64,000 nucleotides of DNA. Origin: Microbacterium sp. zg-Y818. Lineage in GTDB: Bacteria; Actinomycetota; Actinomycetes; Actinomycetales; Microbacteriaceae. The translations under genes were made by a program, and so were the position numbers. The stretch lies in assembly GCF_030246905.1 (NCBI RefSeq), contig NZ_CP126741.1:682001-746000 (forward strand), given 5' to 3'. The notes below the pieces were generated by a model. That model did not search any database, was not told where the DNA came from, and saw only the letters and a program-made list of their open reading frames with translations. This document shows, in pieces, positions 1 to 9,974 of this stretch (its first letter is position 1; each line of letters starts with the position of its first letter).

Positions 1-114
1 GATGCACTCCCAGTCGGCCACGGTCTGGTCCCGCAGCGACAGCAGCTGGCGCCGGAACAGCTCGGCGTCGGGGCGGTACGCCGCCAGCACGATCGCGCCG
101 CGTCCGTGAACCAT
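1..114 (-). CDS. Glycosyltransferase family 2, N-terminal fragment (cut by window edge)
   Basis: The reverse strand opens with ATG at 114 and stays open for 38 codons to the window edge. The peptide starts MVHGRGAIVLAAYRP and continues through LRRQ-like and SLRDQT elements, the usual beginning of a GT-A fold GT2 transferase (first beta strand plus the helix before the nucleotide-sugar site). It diverges from the next glycosyltransferase, with about 130 bp between them. Acceptor and donor cannot be read from this fragment. The family call rests on the opening motif and the neighbourhood. Confidence 0.6.
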   Translation of the reverse strand, partial: MVHGRGAIVLAAYRPDAELFRRQLLSLRDQTVADWECI

Positions 115-174
115 CTGCCCGCCCTCCCGGCCGCCCGGTGGCGGTCCAGCGAGTCAGGATAGTCTAGGTCCGCC

Positions 175-249
175 ATGCCCCTGTCTCGCGACCACTGCGC
201 CCGCCCTCACCCCGGCGCCCGCTCCGACCGTCTCCAGGGGCGTCGGTGA
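175..249 (+). CDS. Possible 24-codon leader ORF coupled to the next gene
   Basis: An ATG at 175 opens 24 codons that stop with the TGA at 247-249. This overlaps the GTG start of the downstream glycosyltransferase by 4 bp (GTGA). A TAGTCT box at 160-165 lies 9 nt upstream, so a leaderless transcript could begin near this ATG. The peptide is Arg-rich, shows no family resemblance and may be untranslated. The support is the coupling geometry only. Confidence 0.25.
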   Translation: MPLSRDHCARPHPGARSDRLQGRR

Positions 250-1196
250 CCGCCGCCGTCGTCTGGGCGGTGGTGTCGACGTACCGCCCCGGCCCCTCCG
301 CCGTGGAGGCGATCGCGTCCGTGCGAGGACAGGTCGACGGGGTCATCGTGGTCGATGACGGCTCCGGAGAGGACTCGACGGCGACGCTGGACCGGCTGCG
401 CGAACTCGGAGCGCACGTGACCGCCTCCGACGCGAACGTCGGCATCGCCGCCAATCTGAACCGCGGCATGCGCATCGCCCACGCGCGCGGCGCAAGCCAT
501 GTCCTGACCCTCGATCAGGATTCCGTCGTGCCCGAGGGATTCGTGGCCGGCTTGCGTGAGGGCGCGGAGAAGGTCGTGGATGAGTGGCTCGGCGCGGCCG
601 TCCCGGAGTACTTCGCCGACGTCCGCCAGGCCACAGCGCCGCCGGACGCCGATGGGCTGGCACCGGCCGCGAACGTCATCCAGTCGGGCATGCTCATCCC
701 GCTGCGCACGATCCAGGCGGTCGGCGACCTGCGGGAGGACTTCTTCATCGACCTGGTCGACACCGAGTTCGAACTGCGACTGCGGCGCCGGGGCTACCGC
801 GTCGTCGCCGTCGCGGGCCTGCGGCTGGGGCATGCGCTGGGCACGAAGTACGACCGGCGGCTGTTCGGCCGTCCCGTGCGCGTCCCGGGCATCCCCCCGG
901 AAGTGACGCTCAGCACCCCGTTCCGCTACTTCTACCGGGTGCGCAACCGGCTCGTGCTCGATCGTGAGTACTTTCGCAGCGCGCCCGCCCAGATCGTGCG
1001 GGACACGCTTCTGGATGCCGTGCACTTCGTCAACGCGCTCGCTTTGGCGCGCCCGCGACGGGCACTGGCGCGGATCTACCGCGCGGCGCTGTTCGCTGCG
1101 GTGCGGGGCAGGATGGGTCCCATGCCTGCCCCTCTGCGAACCCTGGCGGCCACGGTTCGCTGGGATGCGCCGCTCATGTCGGAGGGTGACCGGTGA
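246..1196 (+). CDS. GT2 glycosyltransferase, rhamnosyltransferase-like
   Basis: This 316-residue cytoplasmic protein should transfer a sugar to a growing surface glycan. It starts AVVWAVVSTYRP, has the VVDDGSGEDS nucleotide-binding element near residue 35, an LTLDQDSVVPEG segment near residue 90 carrying the acidic metal/nucleotide motif, and DTEFELRLRRRGY near residue 175, the typical acceptor-side motif of rhamnosyl-type GT2 enzymes. The GTG start at 246 has an AGGGG ribosome site 5 nt upstream. The gene overlaps the flippase gene by 4 bp, so the two are likely co-translated. Donor specificity is inferred from overall pattern only. Confidence 0.8.
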   Translation: MTAAVVWAVVSTYRPGPSAVEAIASVRGQVDGVIVVDDGSGEDSTATLDRLRELGAHVTASDANVGIAANLNRGMRIAHARGASHVLTLDQDSVVPEGFVAGLREGAEKVVDEWLGAAVPEYFADVRQATAPPDADGLAPAANVIQSGMLIPLRTIQAVGDLREDFFIDLVDTEFELRLRRRGYRVVAVAGLRLGHALGTKYDRRLFGRPVRVPGIPPEVTLSTPFRYFYRVRNRLVLDREYFRSAPAQIVRDTLLDAVHFVNALALARPRRALARIYRAALFAAVRGRMGPMPAPLRTLAATVRWDAPLMSEGDR

Positions 1197-2419
1197 GCGC
1201 CCGCCCGCTCGTGGGAGTGCTCGGTCGCATCAGCGGATTCTCCCTCTCGGTCGGGGCTGGCAGCCTGCTGGGCATCCTCGCGCTGCCGGTGCTCATGGTG
1301 GCCCTCGGCCCCGAGACCTGGGGCATCCTCGTGGTGGTGCAGACGGTGGGGCAGCTCGGCGGGGTCCTCGTCGCCTTCGGATGGGGTGCGACGGGAGCGG
1401 CGATGGTCGCCTCCGCCCCCGAGGCCGACCGGCCGAACCTGTACCGGGAATCCCTGCGCGTCCGGCTGCAGCTCTACGCCGCTGCGGTGCCGCTGGCTGC
1501 AGTCGTGCTGCTGCTGCTGACGCGCGGCGACGTGGTCACTTCGCTCCTCGGCGCTGTCGTGTATCTGCTGCCGTATCTGGGCGCGACCTGGTTCTTCACC
1601 GGCCAGGCGCGTCCGCTGCGCCTGTTCCTCTGCGACACCGTGCCGACGATGGCGGGAACGATCGTGGGAGTGGGAGCGGCGCTGCTCACCGGTCAGCTCT
1701 GGGCTTTCCTGGTCGGGCAGGGTCTCGGCTTCCTCGTCGCCGTCTCGATCGACGCGGTGGTCGCCGGGCGGGGTGCCACGCCGCAGCCCCAGCGCCGACC
1801 GCTGCGGCTGGTCCTCGGCGAGCAGCGTCACGCCGTGGTGGCCACCGCCACGAGCACCCTGTACGTGAGCCTGCCGATCGTCGCGGTGCAGGTGTTCCTT
1901 CCCGCCCTGGTGCCGCTGTACGGCATGGCCGACCGGCTCTTCAAGTACAGCTCCATCGCCTTCCTGCCCATCCAGCAGTTCTTCCAGGGGTGGGTGCCCG
2001 ACCCCGACGCCGACCTCGCACGTCGAGCCAAGGCGGCCGCGCTGGCCTCCGCCGTCATCGCCCTGATCGGGGGAGGGCTCATCGCGGGATTGTCCCCGCT
2101 GGCATCGGTGCTGCTTTCCGCCGGGAAGCTGGAGGTGCCGTGGCAGCTCTCGCTCCCGCTGGGCGTGGCCTTCGTCGGTGTCGGCGTGTCGGCCGTCGTC
2201 GGCTATGCCTGCCTGGTGGCGGTGGGCCGCGTACGCTCCCTGGCAGTCTCGACGCTCATCGGGGCGGGCGTGGGCGCTCCGATGATCCTCGTTTTCGCTG
2301 CGAGCGGCTCGGTCTCACTGGTGGCATGGTCCGTGGCGGTCTCGGAGCTGTGCGTTGCGGGGTACCAGGTGTCCGTGCTGTGGCGCGAGCTGCGGATGCG
2401 CGGAGGGGGACGGGGATGA
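1193..2419 (+). CDS. Polysaccharide flippase, Wzx/MOP-type membrane protein
   Basis: The 408-residue protein is almost entirely hydrophobic, with about 10-12 predicted membrane segments. An N-terminal GRISGFSLSVGAGSLLGILALPVLM stretch is followed by regularly spaced helices to the C-terminus. Length and topology fit the MOP-superfamily exporters that flip lipid-linked oligosaccharides across the membrane. It overlaps both neighbours by 4 bp (GTGA upstream, ATGA downstream), making a tight three-gene unit with two glycosyltransferases. The cluster also has an ABC exporter, so at least two export routes, and possibly two polymers, are encoded here. A role in teichoic-type polymer export cannot be excluded. 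Confidence 0.75.
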   Translation: MSARPLVGVLGRISGFSLSVGAGSLLGILALPVLMVALGPETWGILVVVQTVGQLGGVLVAFGWGATGAAMVASAPEADRPNLYRESLRVRLQLYAAAVPLAAVVLLLLTRGDVVTSLLGAVVYLLPYLGATWFFTGQARPLRLFLCDTVPTMAGTIVGVGAALLTGQLWAFLVGQGLGFLVAVSIDAVVAGRGATPQPQRRPLRLVLGEQRHAVVATATSTLYVSLPIVAVQVFLPALVPLYGMADRLFKYSSIAFLPIQQFFQGWVPDPDADLARRAKAAALASAVIALIGGGLIAGLSPLASVLLSAGKLEVPWQLSLPLGVAFVGVGVSAVVGYACLVAVGRVRSLAVSTLIGAGVGAPMILVFAASGSVSLVAWSVAVSELCVAGYQVSVLWRELRMRGGGRG

Positions 2420-3150
2420 CCGCTGCGAGGGTCAGCGTCTGCATGGCGACTTACAACGGGTCGGCCTACGTCCGTGAGCAGCTCGAATCGATCCTGTGGG
2501 AGCTCGAACCACAGGACGAGGTGATCATCGTCGACGACGCCTCCCGTGACGACACCGCCGCGATCATCAGAGCCATCGACGACGACCGCATCCGCCTTCA
2601 GGTGCGGGAGAGCAACGTCGGCTATGTTCGGGCCTTCGAGCAGGCCATGGCCGGCGCGCGGGGCGATGTGATCATGCTCTCCGACCAGGACGACGTGTGG
2701 ATTCCCGGGCGCCGCGCGGCGTTCGTCGAGGCGCTGCGGGGAGCGGGCGTCGCGGCATCCAACCTCGTCCTGCTGGGTTCCGACGCGCCTCTGCCCTCGC
2801 CGATCCGGCGGGTGCCCTGGCGGCTGTCGTCGCGGCGGTCGCGTCAGCGGGTGCGCAATGAGCTGCGGATCCTCGCGGGGATCGCGCCCTACTTCGGGTG
2901 CGCGATGGCTGTCCGGCGCGACATGCTCCCGCGGGTGCTGCCCTTCCCATCGTTTCTCGTCGAATCGCACGACCTGTGGCTGGCGACGTTCGCCAACGCG
3001 CACGGCCTGCTCGTGCACATCGACCAGCCCACGATCCGTCGCCGGCTGCACGCGGAGAACACCTCACCGTCACGGCCGCGGGGGATCGCTGCGGTGCTGC
3101 GCGCCCGGCTCATGCTCGCCCGTGCCTGGATGGCCGCACTCGGCCGCTGA
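2416..3150 (+). CDS. GT2 glycosyltransferase with SDQDDVW motif
   Basis: This 244-residue transferase begins at an ATG that overlaps the flippase stop codon (ATGA). It has ARVSVCMATYNGSAYVREQL at the N-terminus, VIIVDDASRDDT near residue 40 and the hallmark LSDQDDVW near residue 90. These are typical of GT2 enzymes that add rhamnose or hexose to surface polysaccharides. The C-terminal half has an acceptor-side SHDLWL segment, the equivalent of the ED motif. At 244 residues it is complete but compact. It is the last gene of the three-gene unit and converges on the next glycosyltransferase 12 bp away. Confidence 0.8.
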   Translation: MTAARVSVCMATYNGSAYVREQLESILWELEPQDEVIIVDDASRDDTAAIIRAIDDDRIRLQVRESNVGYVRAFEQAMAGARGDVIMLSDQDDVWIPGRRAAFVEALRGAGVAASNLVLLGSDAPLPSPIRRVPWRLSSRRSRQRVRNELRILAGIAPYFGCAMAVRRDMLPRVLPFPSFLVESHDLWLATFANAHGLLVHIDQPTIRRRLHAENTSPSRPRGIAAVLRARLMLARAWMAALGR

Positions 3151-3162
3151 GCGGGGGAGCCG

Positions 3163-4044
3163 TCAGCGGAGGATGTGGCGCAGCGCGGCACTGCGACCAG
3201 CCGGCGATCCTTCGCGCAGCACGCGCGGGAGTTCGGTCAGCGCATGCAATCGGGAGAGCAGGCGCGCCCGGGCCGCTCGCGCGGTGGTCGACCAGCCCGC
3301 GCCCGCAGCCCGGGCCGCCACCTCTGCGTAGAAGCGCCGCTCGTCGTCGAAGCGGCGGCCGCTGAGCAGTGAGGTCTGTGAGGCGCTCGCGCGGTGCCGG
3401 CGGTAACGGAACACCGGGGCTCCGGTCGCCACGAGTGTGGCGCCGTCGAACACGAGGTCGAGCAGGATGGCGAGGTCGAGGATGATGGGCAGGTCGTCGC
3501 GGAAATCGTGTCGCGCGATGGCCTCGCGGCGAAAGACCAGTGAAGGCCAGTAAAGCCAATTGCCACGGACGAGGCTCGTGGCCAGGCGCTCGCCCTGCAG
3601 TTCGACGTCGCCGTGGTCGGTGCGCGGGGCGATGGCGTGCTTGATCCGGTCGGCCAGCGGCCGGTACGGGGTGCCTTCCGCGTCGATCACGACCACGCCG
3701 GGCTGGATGATGTCCGCGCCGGGGTGTCGGGCGATCACCTCGTGCACGTGCGCGACGTAGCCGGGCTCGAGCAGGTCGTCGCTGCCCAGCACCGTGAGGT
3801 ATTCGGCCTGTGACTGGCGGACGCTGGCGCGGAAGTTCGCCACGATGCCGGCGTTCTCCTCGCGGCGGACATACCGGATGCGGTCGTCTCGCACCCCGGC
3901 GAAGAAGTCGGCCACGCGCGGGTCGGGGTACCCGTCATCGAGAACCGTGAGCCGCCAGCGGGGGTCGGTCTGCGCACGCACCGAATCGACGGTGCGGAAA
4001 AGCAGGTCCGGGTCGCCCCAGTAGGGAAGCATGAGATCGATCAT
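3163..4044 (-). CDS. GT2 glycosyltransferase
   Basis: The 293-residue protein begins MIDLMLPYWGDPDLLFRTVDSV and carries VLDDGYPDPRV near residue 37 and VLGSDDLLEPGY near residue 90 (the DD metal/nucleotide motif), which define a GT2 domain. A C-terminal basic stretch of about 60 residues follows. Two adjacent ATG codons are possible. The one at 4044 was chosen because GGAGG lies 5 nt upstream, against 2 nt for the ATG at 4047. A longer reading to 4125 lacks a ribosome site. The gene diverges from glf across about 107 bp. Substrate is unknown; the setting suggests the same glycan. Confidence 0.78.
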   Translation of the reverse strand: MIDLMLPYWGDPDLLFRTVDSVRAQTDPRWRLTVLDDGYPDPRVADFFAGVRDDRIRYVRREENAGIVANFRASVRQSQAEYLTVLGSDDLLEPGYVAHVHEVIARHPGADIIQPGVVVIDAEGTPYRPLADRIKHAIAPRTDHGDVELQGERLATSLVRGNWLYWPSLVFRREAIARHDFRDDLPIILDLAILLDLVFDGATLVATGAPVFRYRRHRASASQTSLLSGRRFDDERRFYAEVAARAAGAGWSTTARAARARLLSRLHALTELPRVLREGSPAGRSAALRHILR

Positions 4045-4061
4045 CATCGCCTCCAGCTTAG

Positions 4062-5288
<1,227 letters not shown>

Positions 5289-5318
5289 ACGAGAGCTGAG
5301 CCGAAGGATCGTTTCGTC

Positions 5319-8300
5319 GTGCACCCACTCATCAATCGCCTGAAGCCCTTCCTGCGACGCGCGCGGGGGACTCGCGGGCTGCGAGCCGCGGCGACACTGG
5401 CTGCGCGTCCCTACCTTCCCACCGCGCGCGGCGTGGACATGGTGGTCGGCGAGTACTACGGCATGCTCGTCGGGCGCACCTTCGCCTCCCAGGAGGAGGC
5501 CGCCCGACACTACTTCAGCACGGGATGGAAGCTCGGGGTCATTCCCAACCCCCTCATCGATCTACCCGCCGTACGGTTCTCTATCTTCGCCTCGCTGCGC
5601 CTGCGCAACGCGCTGGCGCAGGCAGCGATGATCGGTGAGTGCTCCACAGCGCTGCCGCTGAGCCGGCTCGCCGACGCGCTCGCGCTCGCCGCCAGGTATC
5701 CGCGTCTCCCAGACCGCCGAGGTGGCTGGCCGGTCGCTCTCATGCGGTTGTCGCACCTCGAGCGTGAGCGCCTGCCGATGCTCATCGGCGCCCGTCGCCT
5801 GGCGTGGCGCGACGTGATGTCCGAGTGCAGCGGGCTGGCCGAGGTCGCGGCGGCGGTGCATCGCGGGGGGCTCCTCGATCTGGATTTCTACTCGCTTCAG
5901 ATCGGCGGAGCGCGTCCGCTGACCCCCGAGGCTGCGTTGGACGATTACCTCACCAACGGCGAGTTCGACGGCCGGTCGCCTCACCCGTTCTTCGAGGCGG
6001 AATGGCATCTCGAGCGTGATCGGGCGCAGCGCAGAACAGGCCGCGCTCTGAATCAGTTCCTGGAGTACGTGCGCCAGGGGCAGCGCGGTCAGGCCAGCCC
6101 GCATTTCTGGGGCCAGCGGTGCTTGGAGATCCACCCCGAAGCCGACGAGACCAGATTGATCGCATGGTTCGCCGAGCGGGCCGGCAGGCAGGAGTTCACT
6201 CCGTCATCCGAGGGCGTGACACCGGTGAAGGTCAGCGACGCGCTCGAGATCACGCGGCGGACGGTCGGTGAGTACCACGCGAGCCTGGCGGTGATCCGGC
6301 CAGCGGGCGCGATTGTGAGCAGGCACATCGTCAGCCCGGGAAGCGCGACGCCCTCCGGGACGTTCGCCATCGTCGTCGACGGGCGGCACCTCACGCTCGA
6401 CAGCGTACCCGAGCTCGCCGAGGCCGCCGCGCAGCGGGACGTGGAGGTGCGGCTGCTCGTCATCGAGGAGACCCGCTACCCCCGGTCTTCTGGGATGGAG
6501 ACCGAGTTCGCACGTATCGGAGCAACCGTGACCCTGCGTGAGGGACACGAGTCGTTCGGCTCCGCAGCCCGTCGGGCGCTGCAGGCTGTTTCTCCGACCG
6601 CCTGGACGATGTGGCGTCCCGGGGAGCTGTGGGATCCTCGCTTCGCCTTCGTCGCCTCGAGCGTGCTCGCCGCGCATCCCGAGGCGTCGGCGGCGGTCGT
6701 AGCCCACGACGGTCTCAGCCAGAGCTGGCTGAACACCGCCGACGCGCTGTGGCTGGACGACGTGGACGGTGCCGGCGTGGTGCTGCGCGGCACGGGTCCG
6801 GATGCCGTGCTGCCGGATGCCGCGCTCGACCTGGGTGTCGCGCAGCGAATCGTCTTCGGGCTGGCTGAGGACGGAGTCTGCGCGGTGATCCGTTCGGCGC
6901 TCGTCGAGGTGATCTCCGACCGCGCCCAGCGCTTCGAAGCGCGCGCCGGCGCGAACGCTGCCCGCTCACGGAGGCTTGTACGCTTCGACCAGCCGATCCG
7001 CGACGGCGTCGTCGTCTCCATCCCCACATACGAGGATTGGGCGCTCACGGCAGGGGCCGTCCGAGCGGTGCTGGCGCACACCCCGGGGGAGGACGTGCGG
7101 ATCGTCGTCGTGGACAACGGGTCCCGCCGTCCGGTGGCGACGCTGCTCGCGGGCGAATTCGCCGGCGACGCCCGCGTGAAGATTCGCCGACTCCCACGCA
7201 ACACCGATTTCGCGCTCGGATCGAACGCCGGCGTGGCTTCAGAACCTGCGCGCACCCTGGTGTTCCTCAACAACGACACGATCGTTCAAGCGGGATGGCT
7301 GGAGCCCCTGCTCGCTTCGCTGGACGCCGGAGCCGTGGCCGCGCAGCCGCTTCTTCTCTACCCCGACCGCACGGTCCAGACAGCAGGCACGGTGTTCCCC
7401 GGCGGACTGTCGATGCCGTGCCACCTGTTGGCGGGATTCCATCAGCTCGATGTCGACCCTCGCATCTCGGAGTATCCGTTCGCCGCTCTGACGGCAGCGT
7501 GCGTGGCAATGCGATTCGAAGACTGGGCCGCCGCGGGTGGCTTCGACACGCACTACGTCAACGGGATGGAGGACGTGGATCTGTCTCTCAAGCTGCGTCA
7601 GCGCACGGGCAGGCCGCTTCGCGTCTGCACGTCATCGCGCGTCCTGCATCTGGAGAGCAAGACGCCCAATCGGCACGCCTTCGTCAACGACAACCGGCAC
7701 CGGTTCGTGGCGCGCTGGCACCACGAGCTCGTCCACGATCTCGACGACCGTAACGTCCTGGACGGAACTGCGCTGAGCTGGACCTCGATGCGGTGGCGGC
7801 CGCAGAGGGAGAGTCCTCTGCGCGAGGGGGAGATCGTGTTGACGAGGCACCTGCCCCTGCAGGTGGACGAGGCCGCCCCGCGTCTGCGCTGGGCCATCAA
7901 GACCTCTGCCACGGGCGACTCGGCCGGCGATACGTGGGGGGACACCTTCTTCGCCGATGACCTCGCCGATGCGCTGCGCCGGTGCGGCCAGGATGTCGTC
8001 GTCGACCGGATCAGCTCGCACACCCGGCCCCAGTCGGACGTGTGGGACGACGTCACGCTCACGCTGCGTGGCCTCACGTCATTCACTCCCCAGCCGGACG
8101 CGGTCAATCTGCTCTGGGTCATCAGCCATCCCGACTTGGTCACACGCGCCGAGCTGGTGTCCGGATTCGACGCGGTCTACGCGGCGGGAGACATCTGGGC
8201 TCGCCGGATGAGCGAAGCATGGCAGGTTCGCATTCAGACCCTCCTGCAGGCGACGAACGAGCGGCGATTCACCCCCGCAGCAGGTTCAGGGCGGTCGGAT

Positions 8301-8801
8301 TCGGTGGTCTTCGTCGGCAGAACCAGAGGCGTGCCGCGCAAGATCGTGGCCGACGCGATCGCGGTCGGCGGAGACGTCGCCGTGTACGGCGATGATGGCT
8401 GGGAGCAGTTCATCCACCCGCGTTACATCCGCGGATCGCTGGTCGCCAACGACGAACTGCCCACCGTGTACGCCGAGGCCGGAGTCGTCCTGAACGATCA
8501 CTGGGACGACATGGCGGCCGAAGGATTCCTCTCGAATCGGCTGTTCGACGCTGCCGCCGCGGGGGCGCGGATCGTCAGTGATCCCGTGGCGGGGATGGAG
8601 GAGGTCTTCGGGCCGCAGGTCGCCGTCTACCGGACCCGAGAAGAGCTCGCGCAGCTGCTGAGCGAGCCCGGCCGATGGCCGTCGGACTCGGAGCTGCGCC
8701 TCTCGGCGGCCTCCGTTGCGCGGGACCACTCGTTCACGGCCCGGGCGCAGCGCCTGGTCGAGGACGCTCTGCGTATCCGGCGGGAACGGGCCGCCGACTG
8801 A
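5319..8801 (+). CDS. Giant chimeric glycosyltransferase: repeat region, GT2 domain, CgeB-like domain
   Basis: The 1160-residue protein has three parts. Residues 1-330 contain two copies of a Y-x-x-x-G-x-x-x-G-x-x-P-x-P-hydrophobic repeat (HYFSTGWKLGVIPNPLID and YLTNGEFDGRSPHPFFE), a module often attached to polysaccharide transferases. Residues about 560-800 are a GT2 domain with VVSIPTYEDW, VVVDNGSRRP, FLNNDTIVQAGWLEP and an acceptor-side GMEDVDLSLKLRQR. Residues about 855-1150 look like a CgeB/Glyco_trans_1_2 domain (WAIKTSATGD, FVGRTRGVPR, NRLFDAAAAGARIVSD). It starts at GTG 5319 behind GAAGGA and shares one base with the next gene. Two transferase domains suggest sequential addition of two residues, which is inference. 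Confidence 0.82.
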   Translation: MHPLINRLKPFLRRARGTRGLRAAATLAARPYLPTARGVDMVVGEYYGMLVGRTFASQEEAARHYFSTGWKLGVIPNPLIDLPAVRFSIFASLRLRNALAQAAMIGECSTALPLSRLADALALAARYPRLPDRRGGWPVALMRLSHLERERLPMLIGARRLAWRDVMSECSGLAEVAAAVHRGGLLDLDFYSLQIGGARPLTPEAALDDYLTNGEFDGRSPHPFFEAEWHLERDRAQRRTGRALNQFLEYVRQGQRGQASPHFWGQRCLEIHPEADETRLIAWFAERAGRQEFTPSSEGVTPVKVSDALEITRRTVGEYHASLAVIRPAGAIVSRHIVSPGSATPSGTFAIVVDGRHLTLDSVPELAEAAAQRDVEVRLLVIEETRYPRSSGMETEFARIGATVTLREGHESFGSAARRALQAVSPTAWTMWRPGELWDPRFAFVASSVLAAHPEASAAVVAHDGLSQSWLNTADALWLDDVDGAGVVLRGTGPDAVLPDAALDLGVAQRIVFGLAEDGVCAVIRSALVEVISDRAQRFEARAGANAARSRRLVRFDQPIRDGVVVSIPTYEDWALTAGAVRAVLAHTPGEDVRIVVVDNGSRRPVATLLAGEFAGDARVKIRRLPRNTDFALGSNAGVASEPARTLVFLNNDTIVQAGWLEPLLASLDAGAVAAQPLLLYPDRTVQTAGTVFPGGLSMPCHLLAGFHQLDVDPRISEYPFAALTAACVAMRFEDWAAAGGFDTHYVNGMEDVDLSLKLRQRTGRPLRVCTSSRVLHLESKTPNRHAFVNDNRHRFVARWHHELVHDLDDRNVLDGTALSWTSMRWRPQRESPLREGEIVLTRHLPLQVDEAAPRLRWAIKTSATGDSAGDTWGDTFFADDLADALRRCGQDVVVDRISSHTRPQSDVWDDVTLTLRGLTSFTPQPDAVNLLWVISHPDLVTRAELVSGFDAVYAAGDIWARRMSEAWQVRIQTLLQATNERRFTPAAGSGRSDSVVFVGRTRGVPRKIVADAIAVGGDVAVYGDDGWEQFIHPRYIRGSLVANDELPTVYAEAGVVLNDHWDDMAAEGFLSNRLFDAAAAGARIVSDPVAGMEEVFGPQVAVYRTREELAQLLSEPGRWPSDSELRLSAASVARDHSFTARAQRLVEDALRIRRERAAD

Positions 8802-9964
8802 TGGGAGAGCAGGTGCGCAGTCCGAAGATCGTCATGACCCTGATGGTGAGGGACGAAGCCGACATCGTCGCGGCGATGATCGAACATCATCTCGCCCAGG
8901 GCATCGACCTGATCATCGTGACCGACAACGGTTCGGTGGACGGGACCCGGGAGATCCTCGCGCGCTACGAGGAGACGGGCCGCGTCGAGGTCCACGACTA
9001 TCTCCAGCACGACAAGAACCAGACCATGGTCGTATCCCAGATGGCATCCCGCGCCAAGACGGTGCACGACGCCGACTGGGTGATCAATGCGGACGCCGAC
9101 GAGTTCTTCGTCGCCCGTGACCCCGAGCTATCGGTGCGCGACGCACTCGCGCACGTCGATCCCGCGATCGGGTCCTTTCTCGCTCCCGTCAAGAACATGT
9201 CCGGGGTGCCGTCGCACACCGTCGCCGACCTCACCACCTTCGTCTGGCGCGATGAGCGAGCGGAGGAGACTCTCATGGAGACCTCAGCGCTGCATGCCCA
9301 CCCGAGTGCCGACGCGATCCACGTCGGCGCTGCCGATGTGCTCGTGCAGCAGGGCAATCACGGCGTGAGCATCCCGTCCCTGGGGGAGCCCGACGATGCG
9401 TATGCCATCGACGTGCTCCATGTACCGTGGCGCAGTTACGCGCAGTACAGCACGAAGGTGGTCAACACCGGACGCTCCTACGACGCGAACCCCACCCTCA
9501 ATCCGAGTCCGAAGCATCACGGCATGCGGGACTACCGCTTCTGGAAGGCGGGGCTGCTCGAGCCGGTCTACCTCGTTCGGCATCCAGTGGGGCCGAATCC
9601 CGAGGGCTTCGTGTTCGACGCCCGCCTGCGCGAAAGCCTCACGGCGCTGAGGGAAGGCGGCGCGCTCCTGCCCGATGACTTCCTGCGGACCGTGTCAGGT
9701 GACTCCGACCCTTACTCCGAGGAGGACGTCACCGGTGCCCGGCCGATTGCCGACATCGTTATCCGCCTCGAGATGGAGCACCTCGAGGCCAGCACGCACT
9801 GGCGGGACCTGTACCGCAGCGAAGCTCGCCGCGCCCGTCTGGCCGAAGAGCAAGCGCGGGAGAACGCGGAGCTTCTGGCAGTCATGCGCGCCCGGCCCGA
9901 AGCGCGCGTTCGGCGCGCAGCGGGCGGGGTGCTTCGGCGCCTGCGCGTCCTTCGTCGCCCCTAG
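8801..9964 (+). CDS. GT2-like glycosyltransferase (Glyco_tranf_2_4 type)
   Basis: The 387-residue protein starts on ATG 8801, sharing a base with the preceding stop (TGATG). Its opening VMTLMVRDEADIVAAMIEHHLAQG, followed by IIVTDNGSVDGT and VINADADEFF near residue 105, is the signature of the Glyco_tranf_2_4 family. In that family the usual GT-A DxD appears as DADEF. The C-terminal 60 residues are charged and helical, with EEQARENAELL, possibly a membrane- or partner-binding coil. It is translationally coupled to the giant transferase, so both probably act on the same glycan. Confidence 0.8.
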   Translation: MGEQVRSPKIVMTLMVRDEADIVAAMIEHHLAQGIDLIIVTDNGSVDGTREILARYEETGRVEVHDYLQHDKNQTMVVSQMASRAKTVHDADWVINADADEFFVARDPELSVRDALAHVDPAIGSFLAPVKNMSGVPSHTVADLTTFVWRDERAEETLMETSALHAHPSADAIHVGAADVLVQQGNHGVSIPSLGEPDDAYAIDVLHVPWRSYAQYSTKVVNTGRSYDANPTLNPSPKHHGMRDYRFWKAGLLEPVYLVRHPVGPNPEGFVFDARLRESLTALREGGALLPDDFLRTVSGDSDPYSEEDVTGARPIADIVIRLEMEHLEASTHWRDLYRSEARRARLAEEQARENAELLAVMRARPEARVRRAAGGVLRRLRVLRRP

Positions 9965-9974
9965 GATCGACAGC

